Shown: positions 46,595 to 56,715, counted from the stretch's first letter. The stretch: 64,000 nucleotides of DNA from Myxococcus xanthus (GCF_900106535.1 NZ_FNOH01000009.1:248001-312000), one strand, 5' to 3'. A program made the numbers and translations. The notes: generated by a model from the letters alone, not told the origin.

Positions 46595-48103
46595 TCACGT
46601 CGGCAGCTTGATGCCTGACAGCCGTTGGAACAGCTCCACGGCGAAGCCGTCCGTCATGCCGGAGATGTAGTCCGTCACACACAGCAGCCGCTGGTATTTC
46701 GACAGACGGGCCACCGCCTCGGTGATGGCTTCGTCCCGGGACGCGGGCTCTTCCGCCATGTCCCGGACGTGTTCCGGACGCTGGAAGAGGTCCAGTGGCA
46801 GCAATTGCCGCAGTTTCTTCTCCTCGCGGTTCGGCGTGTCGGTGACGACCGCCATCGCGAACATGTCCAGCAATCCGCCCAGCGTCTTGAAGCCCGCGCT
46901 CTCAATCTGGAGCACGCGCTCGCTCTCATAGCCGTAGCGCCGCGTGAGGTTGCGGATGGCCTTCAGCGGCTTCGCCACGTCGTCCCGCGCGGAGGCCAAT
47001 GGCGTCTCCCACTTCCCGTCCTCCATCGCCTCCACGTTCTCCAGGAACACCTTCACGGAGGCCTGGATGAGCTCGCCAATGGCCCGCGCTCGCGCCTGCG
47101 CAAGCCGCGTCTCCGGATGCGACGGTGGCGGACGCACCGGCCCCTTCACCAGCTTGGGCAACACCGCGTCCAGCAACTCACACGCATCCTTGATGGGAAT
47201 CAGCCCCAGCTTCGCCGAGTCCTCCAGGTCGATGACCGCGTAGCAGATGTCATCCGCCGCCTCGACGAGGAACGCCAGCGGGTGCCGGGAGAACACGCCA
47301 GCCTCCCGCTCCACCAGGCCCACAGCGCGGTACGCCTCCAGCGCCAGGGCCTCGTCGTCCTGGAAGTAACCGAACTTCTTCTCAGACACGCGCCCCTTGT
47401 CCCGCTCACGCCCGCCCGGCAGCACCGACGCACGCGGGTACTTGCTCATCGCCCCCAATGTCGCCGCCGTGTAGCGCAGGCCGCCCCGCCGCTCGCGCGA
47501 CTGAAGCCGGTTGAGGATTCGGAAGCCCTGCGCGTTGCCCTCGAAGGCCTCCAGGTCCTGCCACTGCTCCACCGTCTCGAAGGGGCTCTTCCGCCCATCC
47601 ACCTCGGCACCGGGCCGCGCCAGCCGCTGTGACACCCAATGCTGGATGGCCGCCTCGCCGGAGTGGCCGAAGGGCGGATTGCCAATGTCATGCGCCAGGC
47701 ACGCCGCCGCGACGATGGTGCCCAGGTGCGAGGGATTCACCATGACGTCGCGCGCCCGCAGTCCCCGTCCCGCCAGATTCCCCAGCGAGCGCCCGACACA
47801 GGAAGCCTCGATGCTGTGCGTCAGCCGCGTGCGCGTGTAGTCGCTCGTGGACAGCGGAAACACCTGCGTCTTGTCGTGCAGGCAACGGAACTCCGCGGAG
47901 AAGACGATGCGGTCATAGTCCCGGTCGTAGTCGGTCCGCTCGTCCTGGAGCAGCGCGTCCATGTCACTCAGGACGGGCGCCGGCTCCTCCACCGGCTTCT
48001 TCTCCGAGCCCACCCGGTAACCTGAAAGAAGCCGCCGCCAACGCTCCGTTCGACTGCTGCTGCTCACGCCTGCCTCGCTGTGCGAAGGGACCCGGGGTGA
48101 CAT
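46595..48103 (-). CDS. dgt: deoxyguanosinetriphosphate triphosphohydrolase-like HD enzyme
   Basis: 502 residues from the ATG at 48103 (GAGGGGGG upstream). Early motifs YDRDYDRIVFSAEFRCLHDKTQVF and TRTRLTHSIEAS, and the metal site CLAHDIGNPPFGHSGE, define a dNTP triphosphohydrolase that cleaves dNTPs to nucleoside and triphosphate. The N-terminal 45 residues are a poorly conserved Ser/Arg tail. It diverges from the OmpA gene across 156 bp. Confidence 0.9.
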   Translation of the reverse strand: MSPRVPSHSEAGVSSSSRTERWRRLLSGYRVGSEKKPVEEPAPVLSDMDALLQDERTDYDRDYDRIVFSAEFRCLHDKTQVFPLSTSDYTRTRLTHSIEASCVGRSLGNLAGRGLRARDVMVNPSHLGTIVAAACLAHDIGNPPFGHSGEAAIQHWVSQRLARPGAEVDGRKSPFETVEQWQDLEAFEGNAQGFRILNRLQSRERRGGLRYTAATLGAMSKYPRASVLPGGRERDKGRVSEKKFGYFQDDEALALEAYRAVGLVEREAGVFSRHPLAFLVEAADDICYAVIDLEDSAKLGLIPIKDACELLDAVLPKLVKGPVRPPPSHPETRLAQARARAIGELIQASVKVFLENVEAMEDGKWETPLASARDDVAKPLKAIRNLTRRYGYESERVLQIESAGFKTLGGLLDMFAMAVVTDTPNREEKKLRQLLPLDLFQRPEHVRDMAEEPASRDEAITEAVARLSKYQRLLCVTDYISGMTDGFAVELFQRLSGIKLPT

Positions 48104-48259
48104 GCTGCCCCCCTCACGCACCGAGGCAAGTTTTACCAGCCGGGCGGACGGGCCCCCGTCACCCCTCCCAAGAGACACCGCGCCGCTGGACGAAGGCGCG
48201 GCCCCCGGGCAGCCTTCCGCCCGGCGAACACCGCCCATCCAACGGAGGCGTCCTCACGT

Positions 48260-48775
48260 ATGAAGCTCAAGGCCCTGTGCATCACCGTGTCGCTACTCAC
48301 CCTTCCCGGCGTGGCCTTCGCGCAGGGCGGGTTCGGCGCCCTCACCAAGGCCGCGGGCGATGCCGGCAAGTCCGCCGTGGAGAAGCGCGTCAACACCAAG
48401 CTGATGGACGAGGGCCGGCAGAACCAGTGCAGCTTCAAGACAGGCACCGCCCAGCTCGATGCCGGCTGCGAAGCCAAGCTCAAGAAGCTGACCAACGCGC
48501 TCGTCGACGCCAAGAAGCAGCTCGTCGCCGCTGGCGTAAAGTCCTACAAGTTCGAGGTCTCCGGCCACACCGACTCCACCGGTGACGCGGCCAAGAACAA
48601 GAAGCTCAGCGAGCAGCGCGCGGAGACCATCGTCAAGGAGCTCATCGCGCGCGGCATCCCCCGGGGCGAAATCATCGCCGTGGGCTACGGCTCCGAGAAG
48701 CCGCTGGTGAAGCCCGACGACACCGCCGCCAAGAAGGCGAAGAACCGCCGCTACGAGCTCCAGGTCCGCCTGTAG
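48260..48775 (+). CDS. OmpA-family periplasmic protein
   Basis: 171 residues: a signal peptide (ITVSLLTLPGVAFAQ), a short Gly/Ala/Lys region, then an OmpA C-terminal peptidoglycan-binding domain with FEVSGHTDSTGD and the later NRRYELQ. No lipobox, so it is a soluble periplasmic cell-wall binder. It converges with the GMC oxidoreductase gene, two bases apart. Confidence 0.85.
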   Translation: MKLKALCITVSLLTLPGVAFAQGGFGALTKAAGDAGKSAVEKRVNTKLMDEGRQNQCSFKTGTAQLDAGCEAKLKKLTNALVDAKKQLVAAGVKSYKFEVSGHTDSTGDAAKNKKLSEQRAETIVKELIARGIPRGEIIAVGYGSEKPLVKPDDTAAKKAKNRRYELQVRL

Positions 48776-48777
48776 CC

Positions 48778-50400
48778 TCAGCTCGTGCGGGCGCCCGAGG
48801 ACATGGGCCCCGCGGGCACGGCCACCTCGTCCCGCGGCGCCGTCCGGGCCGCGGGAATGAAGGTCATCGCGCGCTCGGCCAGCGCCGTAATCGTGAGCGA
48901 CGGATTGACGCCCGGATTGGCGGAGATGGCGGAGCCGTCCACCACATACAACCCCTCATGGCCAAACACGCGGTGCCGCGAGTCGATGACGCCCGTCTCC
49001 GCCGAGTCCCCCATGCAGCAGCCGCCCAGGATGTGCGCCGTCGTCGGAATGCCCAGCAGGGTCTCGCTGACGATGGTCATCGGATAGCCATCCAGCTTGT
49101 CCGCCACGCGCCGGGCCAGGTCGAACGCCTCCGGCATGTTGGCGCTCGGCGCCGGGCCCTCCTGGAGCGCCGTGCTCAGCCCCAGCCTCCGCGAGCGCGT
49201 CATGCGCAGGTGCCCTTCCAGGGTGCGCATGTAGAGCAGAATCATCGTCCGCCGAGCGAAGTCCGGGACGAACCACGCCTTGAGGAAGCGCAGCGGATGC
49301 CGGACCAGCAGGCCCACCAGCCGCACGAAGCGCTGGAGCATCGTGGCCCCGGACACCTGCGGCGCCATCAACAACCGGAAGAAGCCCGAGCCCGCCGAGT
49401 AGCGCACCGGCTCCAGGTGGGACTGGGCATCGGTATGCAAGATGGAACCGATGGCGATGCCCCGTGACAAATCCTGCCCCTTGCGGCCGCTCACCACCCC
49501 CACGAGCGCCTCGGAGTTGGTGCGCACGCCGTCTCCCAGCCGGTCCGACAGGCGCGGCAGTCCGTCCGGGCTCGCCTTCAACTTGAGCAGCAGGTCCAGG
49601 GTGCCCAGCACGCCCCCCGCGAAGACGACGTGCTTCGCGGTGAACCGCACCTTCTTCCGGAAGAAGCGCCGCGCCCCTTGAAGCGCTTCGACTTCGTAGC
49701 CCCCGTCTGGCAGCGGTCGCACCCAGGTGACTTCGGTGTCCGCGTGCAGCGCGAGGCCGCGCCGCTCCGCCAGGTGGAGGTAGTTCTTGTCGAGCGTGTT
49801 CTTGGCATCGAAGCGACACCCCAGCATGCACCCGCCACACGCGGTACAGCCCGTCCGGTCCGGTCCCTCACCATTGAAGTATGGGTCCTTCACGGTGACG
49901 CCCGGCTCGCCGAAGTACACGGCCACCGTGGTGGGCTGGAAGTCGGTGCGGCCCAGGTCCGTGCCCACGTCCTGGAGCACCTGGTCTGGCACGGTGCGCA
50001 GTGGATTCGGCGTGGCGCCCAGCATCCTCCGCGCGGTGGTGTAGTGCGGCGCCAGCTCCTCCTTCCACGCGGCGAGGTGGCCCCACGTGGAGGCCTGGAA
50101 GAAGTCGTCCCGGGGGATGGGGAGCGTGTTGGCGTATACGAGCGAGCCACCGCCCACGCCCACGCCCGACAGAACGGTGACGTGGCGGAAGAACGACATC
50201 TCGAACAGGCCCCGCCACCCCAGCGTGGGCATCCAGAGCCAGCGCTTCAGCGCCCAGTTCGTCTTCGGGAAGTCCGGGGCGCGAAAGCGCCGCCCCTTCT
50301 CCAGCACCATGACGCGGTAGCCCTTCTCGGTCAGCCGGAGCGCGCTGACGCTGCCCCCGAACCCCGAGCCGATGATGAGCCAGTCGCAGTCCATGGCCAT
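48778..50400 (-). CDS. GMC-family FAD oxidoreductase (cholesterol-oxidase-like)
   Basis: 540 residues from the ATG at 50400 (GGGAGGCAGG upstream). FAD binding is shown by WLIIGSGFGGSVSALRL at the N-terminus. A Cys-rich insert GCTACGGCMLGC and the following AKNTLDKNYLHLAE are typical of the cholesterol-oxidase-like GMC branch. A late PTTAHILGGCCMGD and NPGVNPSLTITALAER complete the family pattern. It would oxidise an alcohol, possibly of a sterol; the substrate is unproven. Confidence 0.85.
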   Translation of the reverse strand: MAMDCDWLIIGSGFGGSVSALRLTEKGYRVMVLEKGRRFRAPDFPKTNWALKRWLWMPTLGWRGLFEMSFFRHVTVLSGVGVGGGSLVYANTLPIPRDDFFQASTWGHLAAWKEELAPHYTTARRMLGATPNPLRTVPDQVLQDVGTDLGRTDFQPTTVAVYFGEPGVTVKDPYFNGEGPDRTGCTACGGCMLGCRFDAKNTLDKNYLHLAERRGLALHADTEVTWVRPLPDGGYEVEALQGARRFFRKKVRFTAKHVVFAGGVLGTLDLLLKLKASPDGLPRLSDRLGDGVRTNSEALVGVVSGRKGQDLSRGIAIGSILHTDAQSHLEPVRYSAGSGFFRLLMAPQVSGATMLQRFVRLVGLLVRHPLRFLKAWFVPDFARRTMILLYMRTLEGHLRMTRSRRLGLSTALQEGPAPSANMPEAFDLARRVADKLDGYPMTIVSETLLGIPTTAHILGGCCMGDSAETGVIDSRHRVFGHEGLYVVDGSAISANPGVNPSLTITALAERAMTFIPAARTAPRDEVAVPAGPMSSGARTS

Positions 50401-50674
50401 CCTGCCTCCCGACGGGCACCACGCCACACAGGTCACGCACCAGCGCATGACGGCGGCGCCACTCTACGACAAAGGGATGCATCAGCCCGGCGCGGAGATT
50501 CAGGCGGTGCGGGGAACGAAGCGCCTGCCCGCCCAGCCCGACTTCACCCTGAGCACGTCTTCTTTTTCACACTCCGACCAAGCCACAGAAAGCCTTTATT
50601 TCTCGAAAAGCGGAGGCTCCTCCCCGCAGCACGTCCCCCGTGCTGCGACGCAACGCCGTCTCCCTGGAGGAGCA

Positions 50675-51901
50675 ATGCGGATGAAGACCTGGATGCCGGT
50701 CTCGCTGTTGCTGCTGAATGCCCCGCTGGCCCTTGCCGAGCCGCTCAAGGCCAAGCCAACGGACAAGACTGTCTGGATTGCGATTGGCACGGATGCCATC
50801 ACGCCCATGCAGGAGACCTTCGCGGCCGAAGGCTGGAACGTGCCCACCGCCCTCAAGCAGCAGAAGCACGCGGGCGTGTTCCAACTGAAGGAGTCCCAGC
50901 TGTCGCGGCTGGCGCTGATGATGCACGAGAAGTTCGACCGATGCGCGGGCTTCATCACCTACGAGACGCAGGAGGAAGCACTGGCGTCCCTGGCGCCCGT
51001 AGCCCCCAATGCGGCCCAGAAGGCCGTCAGCTACACCCTCACCAACGCCGCGACCGTGAACACCCTGGTGGGTGAGCTCTCTGCCGCGAACATCCGCACC
51101 ACCATCGCCGACCTGTCCGCCTTCCCCACGCGCAGCCAGAGCTCGCAAGGGGGCGTGGACGCCGCGGCCATGCTCCTGGCGAAGTGGCAGGGCTACGTCA
51201 CTGGCGCGGGACGCACGGACGTCACCGTGGCGTACTACCCGCACACGGGCTGGCGGCAGCCCTCCGTCATCCTCACCATCCCCGGCACCGATTTGTCTGG
51301 CGAGGTCGTCGTGGTGGGCGGCCACCTGGACTCCATCAGCTCCACCAGCGCCGCGCCTGGCGCCGATGACGACGCGTCCGGCATCGCGACGTTCACCGAA
51401 GTCATCCGCGCCGCCATGGCTCGCAACTACAGGCCCCAGCGGACGGTGAAGTTCATGGCCTACGCCGCGGAGGAGACGGGCCTGCGCGGCTCGCGGGAGA
51501 TCGCCCTTTCGCACAAGAACAACAACATCAACGTCGTGGGGGTGATGCAGCTCGACATGACGAACTACAAGCACCCCAACGCCACATCGGATGTGGGCAT
51601 CGTCACCGACAACACGAACGCCACCCAGAACCAGTTCATCCGCGACCTGATAACGACGTACGTCGGCGTGCCGTTCACCAATACGACCTGCGGCTACGGG
51701 TGCTCGGACCACGCCTCCTGGCACAGCCAGGGCTACGCGGCCTCCATCCCCTTCGAGGGGACTGTCGTCCAGAAGAACCCCAACATCCACACCCCCAGGG
51801 ACACCCTGGCGAACTCCGACAGCAGCGCCGCGCACGCGCTCAAGTTCTCCAAGATTGCCGCCGCCTATGTCGCCGAGCTGGCCAAGGGCACCGCGCAGTA
51901 G
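50675..51901 (+). CDS. secreted M28-family zinc aminopeptidase
   Basis: 408 residues with a signal peptide (PVSLLLLNAPLALA), a propeptide-like region (about 25-150) and an M28 domain. The zinc ligands are visible in order: His and Asp in GGHLDSIS, Asp in PGADDDASG, Glu pair in AAEETGLRG, Asp in QLDMTNY and His in CSDHASW. It should release N-terminal residues from peptides outside the cell or in the periplasm, consistent with predatory nutrition. GGAGGAG precedes the ATG. Confidence 0.9.
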   Translation: MRMKTWMPVSLLLLNAPLALAEPLKAKPTDKTVWIAIGTDAITPMQETFAAEGWNVPTALKQQKHAGVFQLKESQLSRLALMMHEKFDRCAGFITYETQEEALASLAPVAPNAAQKAVSYTLTNAATVNTLVGELSAANIRTTIADLSAFPTRSQSSQGGVDAAAMLLAKWQGYVTGAGRTDVTVAYYPHTGWRQPSVILTIPGTDLSGEVVVVGGHLDSISSTSAAPGADDDASGIATFTEVIRAAMARNYRPQRTVKFMAYAAEETGLRGSREIALSHKNNNINVVGVMQLDMTNYKHPNATSDVGIVTDNTNATQNQFIRDLITTYVGVPFTNTTCGYGCSDHASWHSQGYAASIPFEGTVVQKNPNIHTPRDTLANSDSSAAHALKFSKIAAAYVAELAKGTAQ

Positions 51902-52008
51902 GCCCTGAAGCCCAGGGGCCCCGGCGCGAGACATGCACCGGGGTCCCCCTGCATCACCAGTTTTGTCGGGATTACAACTTTGCCGGCATCTGGACTAGCC
52001 TGCGTGCA

Positions 52009-53766
52009 ATGGGCTTGATTCAGAATCCGCCGCTGAGCCACGCATCCCTTCGTCGCGTCCTGGCACTGGCTCGTCCCGAGTGGAGGCTGCTCTTGCTCGG
52101 CACGTGCTTCCTCTTCATCGGGAGCGCGGGAGGCCTGCTCTTCCCACAGGCCATCCGGGTCATCCTCGACGAAGCCCTGACTACCGCCACGCTCGACATG
52201 GTGAACGACACCACCCTGTGGATGCTGGGGGTGTGTTTCATCCAGTCGGTGGCCATCGGGCTGCGCTTCGCCTTCTTCAACATCGCGGGTGAGCGCATTG
52301 TCAGCGACCTGCGGGAGCGGCTGTATCGCAGCTTGCTGGAGCAGGAGATCGCGTTCTTCGACCAGCACCGCACTGGCGGCCTCACCAGCCGGCTGTCCAC
52401 TGACACCGCCCTCATCCAGGGCGCCGTCAGTACGCACATCGCCATCATGCTCCGCAACGCAACCACGTTGATTGGAGGGCTGGCGCTGCTGCTCTACACC
52501 TCGCCCCGGTTGACGCTCGTCATGCTGGCGGTCGTCCCCCCCGTGACGCTGGGGGCGCTGTTCTATGGCCGCAAGGCACGGCAGCTCGCGCGAGACGCCC
52601 AGGCCGCGGTGGCCGAAGCCAATGAAGTCGCCGCCGAGTCCCTCTATGGCATTCAGACCGTCCAGGCCTTCGTCGCCGAAGACGCGGAGCGCCGGAGCTA
52701 TGGCCGTGCCATTGGCAAGGCCCTGGCGCTGGCGCGCACGCGAATCGTCTCCTCGGGCTTCTTCATGGGAGGAACGGGCTTCACCGGCCTGGCGTCGACC
52801 CTGCTCGTCTTCTGGTACGGCACGCACATGGTCGTTTCGGGCGACATCACGGTGGGTGGACTGACCTCCTTCCTGATGTACACGCTGATGGTCGTCATGG
52901 CCGTCGGTGCCCTGAGCGAGCTGTGGGCGGAGTTCATGAAGGCCGGAGGCGCCACCGAGCGCGTCTTCGAGCTCATCGACCGTACGCCCGCCATCTCCGT
53001 CAGCGGCGGCGAGCGGCCCGCGAACATGGAAGGCAACCTGCGCTTCCGCGACGTCAACTTCAGCTACCCCACGCGCCGGGACGTGCCCGTCCTCCAAGGC
53101 CTGGACATGGACGTCGCGCCCGGTGAAGTCGTGGCGCTGGTGGGACACTCGGGCGCGGGCAAGTCGACTGTCGCCTCGATGTTGATGCGCTTCTACGATC
53201 CGGACCGAGGGGCCATCCTCGTCGATGAGACAGACCTGCGAACGCTCGACGTCCGCTGGCTCCGTCAGAACATCGGCATCGTGTCGCAGGAGCCCACGCT
53301 CTTCTCGGGCAGCATCGCCGACAACATCCGCTACGGACGCACCGACGCCACCGATGCGGAAGTGGAAGCCGCGGCCCGCGTCGCCAATGCCCACGACTTC
53401 GTGAGCCGGTTTCCAGAAGGCTACCGCACGCGCGTCGGCGAGCGGGGCATCCAGCTCTCGGGCGGGCAGAAGCAGCGCGTCGCCATTGCCCGCGCGGTCC
53501 TCAAGGATCCGCGGCTGCTCATCCTGGACGAGGCCACCAGCGCGCTGGACTCCGAAAGCGAGCACCTGGTCAAGGAGGCGCTGGACCGGCTCATGGTGGG
53601 ACGCACCACCCTCATCATCGCCCACCGCCTGTCCACCGTGGCGGGCGTCGACCGCATCTTCGTGCTGGACCAGGGCCGCGTCGTCCAGCACGGAAACCAC
53701 GAGGCGCTCATCACCCAGGACGGCCTCTACAAGCGCCTCGTGGAACGGCAGTTCATCGCCGCCTGA
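52009..53766 (+). CDS. ABC exporter, fused membrane and ATPase domains
   Basis: 585 residues. Six membrane helices (about 25-320) precede an ATPase with GHSGAGKST, the signature LSGGQKQR and Walker B LLILDEATS. It is a homodimeric B-type exporter (MsbA/LmrA class) without an N-terminal C39 peptidase, so it is not a self-processing bacteriocin transporter. It lies 2.7 kb from the peptide cluster and could serve it, but the spacing and separate orientation of the intervening permease gene leave this open. Confidence 0.88.
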   Translation: MGLIQNPPLSHASLRRVLALARPEWRLLLLGTCFLFIGSAGGLLFPQAIRVILDEALTTATLDMVNDTTLWMLGVCFIQSVAIGLRFAFFNIAGERIVSDLRERLYRSLLEQEIAFFDQHRTGGLTSRLSTDTALIQGAVSTHIAIMLRNATTLIGGLALLLYTSPRLTLVMLAVVPPVTLGALFYGRKARQLARDAQAAVAEANEVAAESLYGIQTVQAFVAEDAERRSYGRAIGKALALARTRIVSSGFFMGGTGFTGLASTLLVFWYGTHMVVSGDITVGGLTSFLMYTLMVVMAVGALSELWAEFMKAGGATERVFELIDRTPAISVSGGERPANMEGNLRFRDVNFSYPTRRDVPVLQGLDMDVAPGEVVALVGHSGAGKSTVASMLMRFYDPDRGAILVDETDLRTLDVRWLRQNIGIVSQEPTLFSGSIADNIRYGRTDATDAEVEAAARVANAHDFVSRFPEGYRTRVGERGIQLSGGQKQRVAIARAVLKDPRLLILDEATSALDSESEHLVKEALDRLMVGRTTLIIAHRLSTVAGVDRIFVLDQGRVVQHGNHEALITQDGLYKRLVERQFIAA

Positions 53767-53770
53767 GCCC

Positions 53771-56194
53771 TCACTCCTCGCGCATGGCCATGCTGGGCGG
53801 GACGCGCGCGGCGCGCCAGGCGGGCACGTAGCCCGCCACCAGCGCCACGAAGAGCAGCACGCAAGCCGTCCCGAGGAAGACGAGCGGGTCCGCGGGGCTG
53901 ACCTCGAAGAGCAACTTCGACAGGCCCCGCGCCAGGACCAACGCCAGCACGGAGCCGATGATGACCCCCAGCCCGGCGAGCCGCAGCGCCTGGCTCAATA
54001 TCAACCAGAAGATGCTCCCCTCCCGCGCGCCCAGCGCCATGCGCACGCCAATCTCCGTCCGCCGCTGGGTGACGGAGTAGGCCATGATGCCGTAGACGCC
54101 CCCGGCGGCCAGCAGCAGCGCCACGCACGCGAAGAACCCCAGCAGCGCGGCCAGCAGGTGCCTGGAGCCGAACGACTCCGCGATGAGCTCCTCCAAAGGC
54201 CGCGGCGACGGCGGTGGTTGCTCGGGGTCCAACGACGCCATGCCCTCTCGCAAGGACAGCGCCAGCGACGACGCCGCCGCCCCCGTCCCTCCCACGGTCA
54301 CCATCATCACCATCGCGTCACGTGGGGCCTGCGCCAGCGGCAGGTAGAACTCCGGCACGGATGAACGCACCTGCCCGCGCCACAGCGTCCGGACGTCCCC
54401 CACCACGCCAATGACCTCCCACGGCTCGGTGCCGCCCGTGAAGAAGCGCTTGCCCAGCGGCGACTCTCCGGGCCAGAAGCGCCGCGCCAGGGCCGAGTTG
54501 ATCATCGCGACCCGGGGCGAGTCCTCCACGTCCAACGCGTTGAAATCGCGCCCCTCGTGCAAGGGGATGCCCATGGTCCGGAAATAGCCCGGGGAGATGA
54601 CGCGCTGACTGGCCTCGGGCAACTGCCCGGGCAGCGGCTTCGGCTGCCCATCCGGATAGATGTTCGAGCTCTGACTGCGACGGCTGATGGGCGGCAGGCT
54701 CGCCGCCGAGACGGCCTGGGCTCCCGGAATGGAGGACAACCGCTCCTGCAGCGCATGGAAGAAGCGAACCCGCTCGGCGTCCGTCGGATACCTGGTCTCC
54801 GGCAGCGTGACGTCGAAGTAGAACACGCGTTCGGCGGCGAAGCCGGGTGAGGTCCCCTGGAGCTGGTAGAGGCTTCGAAGCATCAGGCTCGCGCCGACGA
54901 CCAGCATCAAGGCCAGCGCCACCTCCGCCGTTACCAGGGCCGAGCGGATGCTCTTTCGCCCCGCCGTGGCGCCCGCCCCCTCCCGCATCGCCTCCAGCGG
55001 GTTCTGCCGCGACATCTGGAACGCGGGCGCCAGGCCAAACAGCACCCCGGTGATGGCGGACAGCCCGACACAGAACAGCAGCGCCCCTCCATCCACCTGG
55101 ATGGATTGCCACCCTGGCAGGCGCTCCGCCAACCCGGGCGGCAGCATGGTGGCAATCATGTGCGTGCCCCACAGCGCGCCCAGGATTCCCAATCCTCCTC
55201 CCAGGAGCGACAGCAAGACGCTCTCGGTCAGGGCCTGGACCATCAGACGCGTCGGGCTCGCCCCCAGCGCCCCGCGAATGGCCAGCTCCCGCCGCCGGGC
55301 CGCCGCGCGCGCCAGCAGCAGGCTCGCGACGTTCGCGCACCCGATGAGCAACACGAAGCCCACCGCGCCCGCCAGGGTGATGAGCAGCGGCCTCAAGGGC
55401 CCCAGGTAGGCCTCGCGCACGGACGTCAGCCGCACGGTGCGCTCCGAATCCGTGTCGGGGTACCGCTCCGCCAGTTGCCCTGCGAGGACCCGCAGGGCGT
55501 CCTCCGCCATCGACACGGAGAAGCCAGGCTTGAGGCGGCCCACCACCCGCACCTTCCGGTCCCCGCGCGCATCCAGCTCCGCCTGCGTCGGCGCGAGCGG
55601 CACCCAGGCTTCGGCGCCAGGCGGGAAGTCGAAGCTCTTCGGCATCACGCCCACGACCGTGTAGGGCTCACCATCCAGCGTGACGGACTCACCCAGCACG
55701 GAGGGCGCGCCACCAAACCGGCGCCGCCACAACGCGTCCGACAGCACCACCACCGCCTCGCCACCCACGCGGTCTTCTTCCGCGGAGAACGCCCTGCCCA
55801 GCGAGGGCCTCGCCTCCAGCGCGGGGAACAGCGCGGCGCCCACCCGAAACGCCTGGAGCCGCTCCGGCTGCAGCGCGCCGCCCATGTTCAAGCTCCGCGG
55901 AACAATCCCCGCCACGTGCTCGAAGCCCCCCGCCTGCGCGGTCCAGTCCTCCAGCGTCGCCAGGGATGTCTCGCTCCGCTCGACACCCGCCTTGGGAAGC
56001 GAGTCCCACACCATCACCAGACGCTCCTCATGCGGGAAACGCATGGGTTGCAGCCAGATGGAGTTGACCACGCTGAATATCGCCGTGCTCGCGCCAATCC
56101 CCAGCGCCAGCGTCATCATCGCGACCAGGGTGAACGTCGGACTCTTGAGCAACAACCTGGCGCCAAACCGGATGTCCTGACGAATTGTATCCAT
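53771..56194 (-). CDS. MacB/ADOP-type ABC permease
   Basis: 807 residues. The N-terminal helix and periplasmic MacB core domain (about 30-270) are followed by an FtsX three-helix unit, a second core-like domain and a second FtsX unit, the duplicated arrangement of acidobacterial-type orphan permeases (ADOP). The motif SLLLARAAARRRELAIRGALGA occurs in the first unit and TQRRTEIGVRMALGA in the second. No ATPase gene is adjacent. Start chosen from GAGAGGGAC next to the ATG at 56194. Confidence 0.88.
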   Translation of the reverse strand: MDTIRQDIRFGARLLLKSPTFTLVAMMTLALGIGASTAIFSVVNSIWLQPMRFPHEERLVMVWDSLPKAGVERSETSLATLEDWTAQAGGFEHVAGIVPRSLNMGGALQPERLQAFRVGAALFPALEARPSLGRAFSAEEDRVGGEAVVVLSDALWRRRFGGAPSVLGESVTLDGEPYTVVGVMPKSFDFPPGAEAWVPLAPTQAELDARGDRKVRVVGRLKPGFSVSMAEDALRVLAGQLAERYPDTDSERTVRLTSVREAYLGPLRPLLITLAGAVGFVLLIGCANVASLLLARAAARRRELAIRGALGASPTRLMVQALTESVLLSLLGGGLGILGALWGTHMIATMLPPGLAERLPGWQSIQVDGGALLFCVGLSAITGVLFGLAPAFQMSRQNPLEAMREGAGATAGRKSIRSALVTAEVALALMLVVGASLMLRSLYQLQGTSPGFAAERVFYFDVTLPETRYPTDAERVRFFHALQERLSSIPGAQAVSAASLPPISRRSQSSNIYPDGQPKPLPGQLPEASQRVISPGYFRTMGIPLHEGRDFNALDVEDSPRVAMINSALARRFWPGESPLGKRFFTGGTEPWEVIGVVGDVRTLWRGQVRSSVPEFYLPLAQAPRDAMVMMVTVGGTGAAASSLALSLREGMASLDPEQPPPSPRPLEELIAESFGSRHLLAALLGFFACVALLLAAGGVYGIMAYSVTQRRTEIGVRMALGAREGSIFWLILSQALRLAGLGVIIGSVLALVLARGLSKLLFEVSPADPLVFLGTACVLLFVALVAGYVPAWRAARVPPSMAMREE

Positions 56195-56405
56195 GTCCCT
56201 CTCACGCAAGAGCATGCCATGCGGCGTGCACCGCGGCGACGCGCATCACCACGAAGGCCCAGGCCCGGCGCCCGAGAACACCCAAGTCCGCGAATTTTCA
56301 AAGCTGGCAGACATTTCATCAAAAACATGTCTAAGCCTGGACATCCGCTCGGGGTTCGCCGTACTCTTCGAGATCCGAGCTGAATGCATCAACTGGCGTC
56401 AGGCT

Positions 56406-56433
56406 CGGCACGTTCGGCGACAAGTTCGTGCCG
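56406..56433 (+). promoter_or_regulatory. inverted repeat upstream of precursor 1
   Basis: CGGCACG and CGTGCCG arms of 7 bp flank a 14-bp spacer, ending about 36 bp before the precursor ATG. The same element is unchanged at 56982-57009 before precursor 2, although neighbouring bases differ between copies. It may be an operator or a leader hairpin. Confidence 0.5.
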
Positions 56434-56469
56434 CGCGTGTGGTTTGATTCACCTCCCCTGGAGTTCCTC

Positions 56470-56670
56470 ATGGTTGAGAGCAACATCGTTCTGAAGCCCG
56501 AGGTGGTGACGTTCAAGCAGCTGGATCCCGCGAAGGTGGACGCGCTCCGCGGCCAGCTGAGCATGATCCTGGGTCGTGGCGAGTTCCCCACGATGTCCGC
56601 TCGCGCGGGCGCCGTCGTCGTCAAGGAGCCGCAGGATCACACCAGCCACACGTCTGACGGCTGGTTCTAG
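56470..56670 (+). CDS. RiPP precursor peptide 1
   Basis: 66 residues, start set by GGAG six bases upstream. Residues 1-37 form a predicted helical leader (EVVTFKQLDPAKVDALRGQL), 38-53 a variable linker, and the last 13 residues, PQDHTSHTSDGWF, a conserved tail with two His-Thr-Ser repeats and a C-terminal Trp-Phe. No double-Gly cleavage site is present. The size, leader-tail layout and adjacent maturase genes indicate a peptide that is modified on the tail and cleaved. The tail includes candidate sites for radical chemistry (His, Asp, Trp, Phe) and for O-glycosylation (Ser, Thr). Confidence 0.8.
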   Translation: MVESNIVLKPEVVTFKQLDPAKVDALRGQLSMILGRGEFPTMSARAGAVVVKEPQDHTSHTSDGWF

Positions 56671-56677
56671 CAGGTCT

Positions 56678-56715
56678 CTGCTCCCCGGCGCCCAGCGATG
56701 GGCACCGGGGAGCAG
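56678..56715 (+). terminator. hairpin after precursor 1
   Basis: CTGCTCCCCGG pairs perfectly with CCGGGGAGCAG, with an inner CCCA/TGGG extension, starting seven bases after the stop; GTTGTCTT follows. It should stop most transcripts or protect their 3' ends, giving more precursor than downstream mRNA. Confidence 0.75.

Noticed and set aside
52009..53766. ABC exporter as a peptidase-containing bacteriocin transporter of the RiPP cluster
   Set aside because: No N-terminal C39 peptidase domain is present and the precursors lack a double-Gly site.
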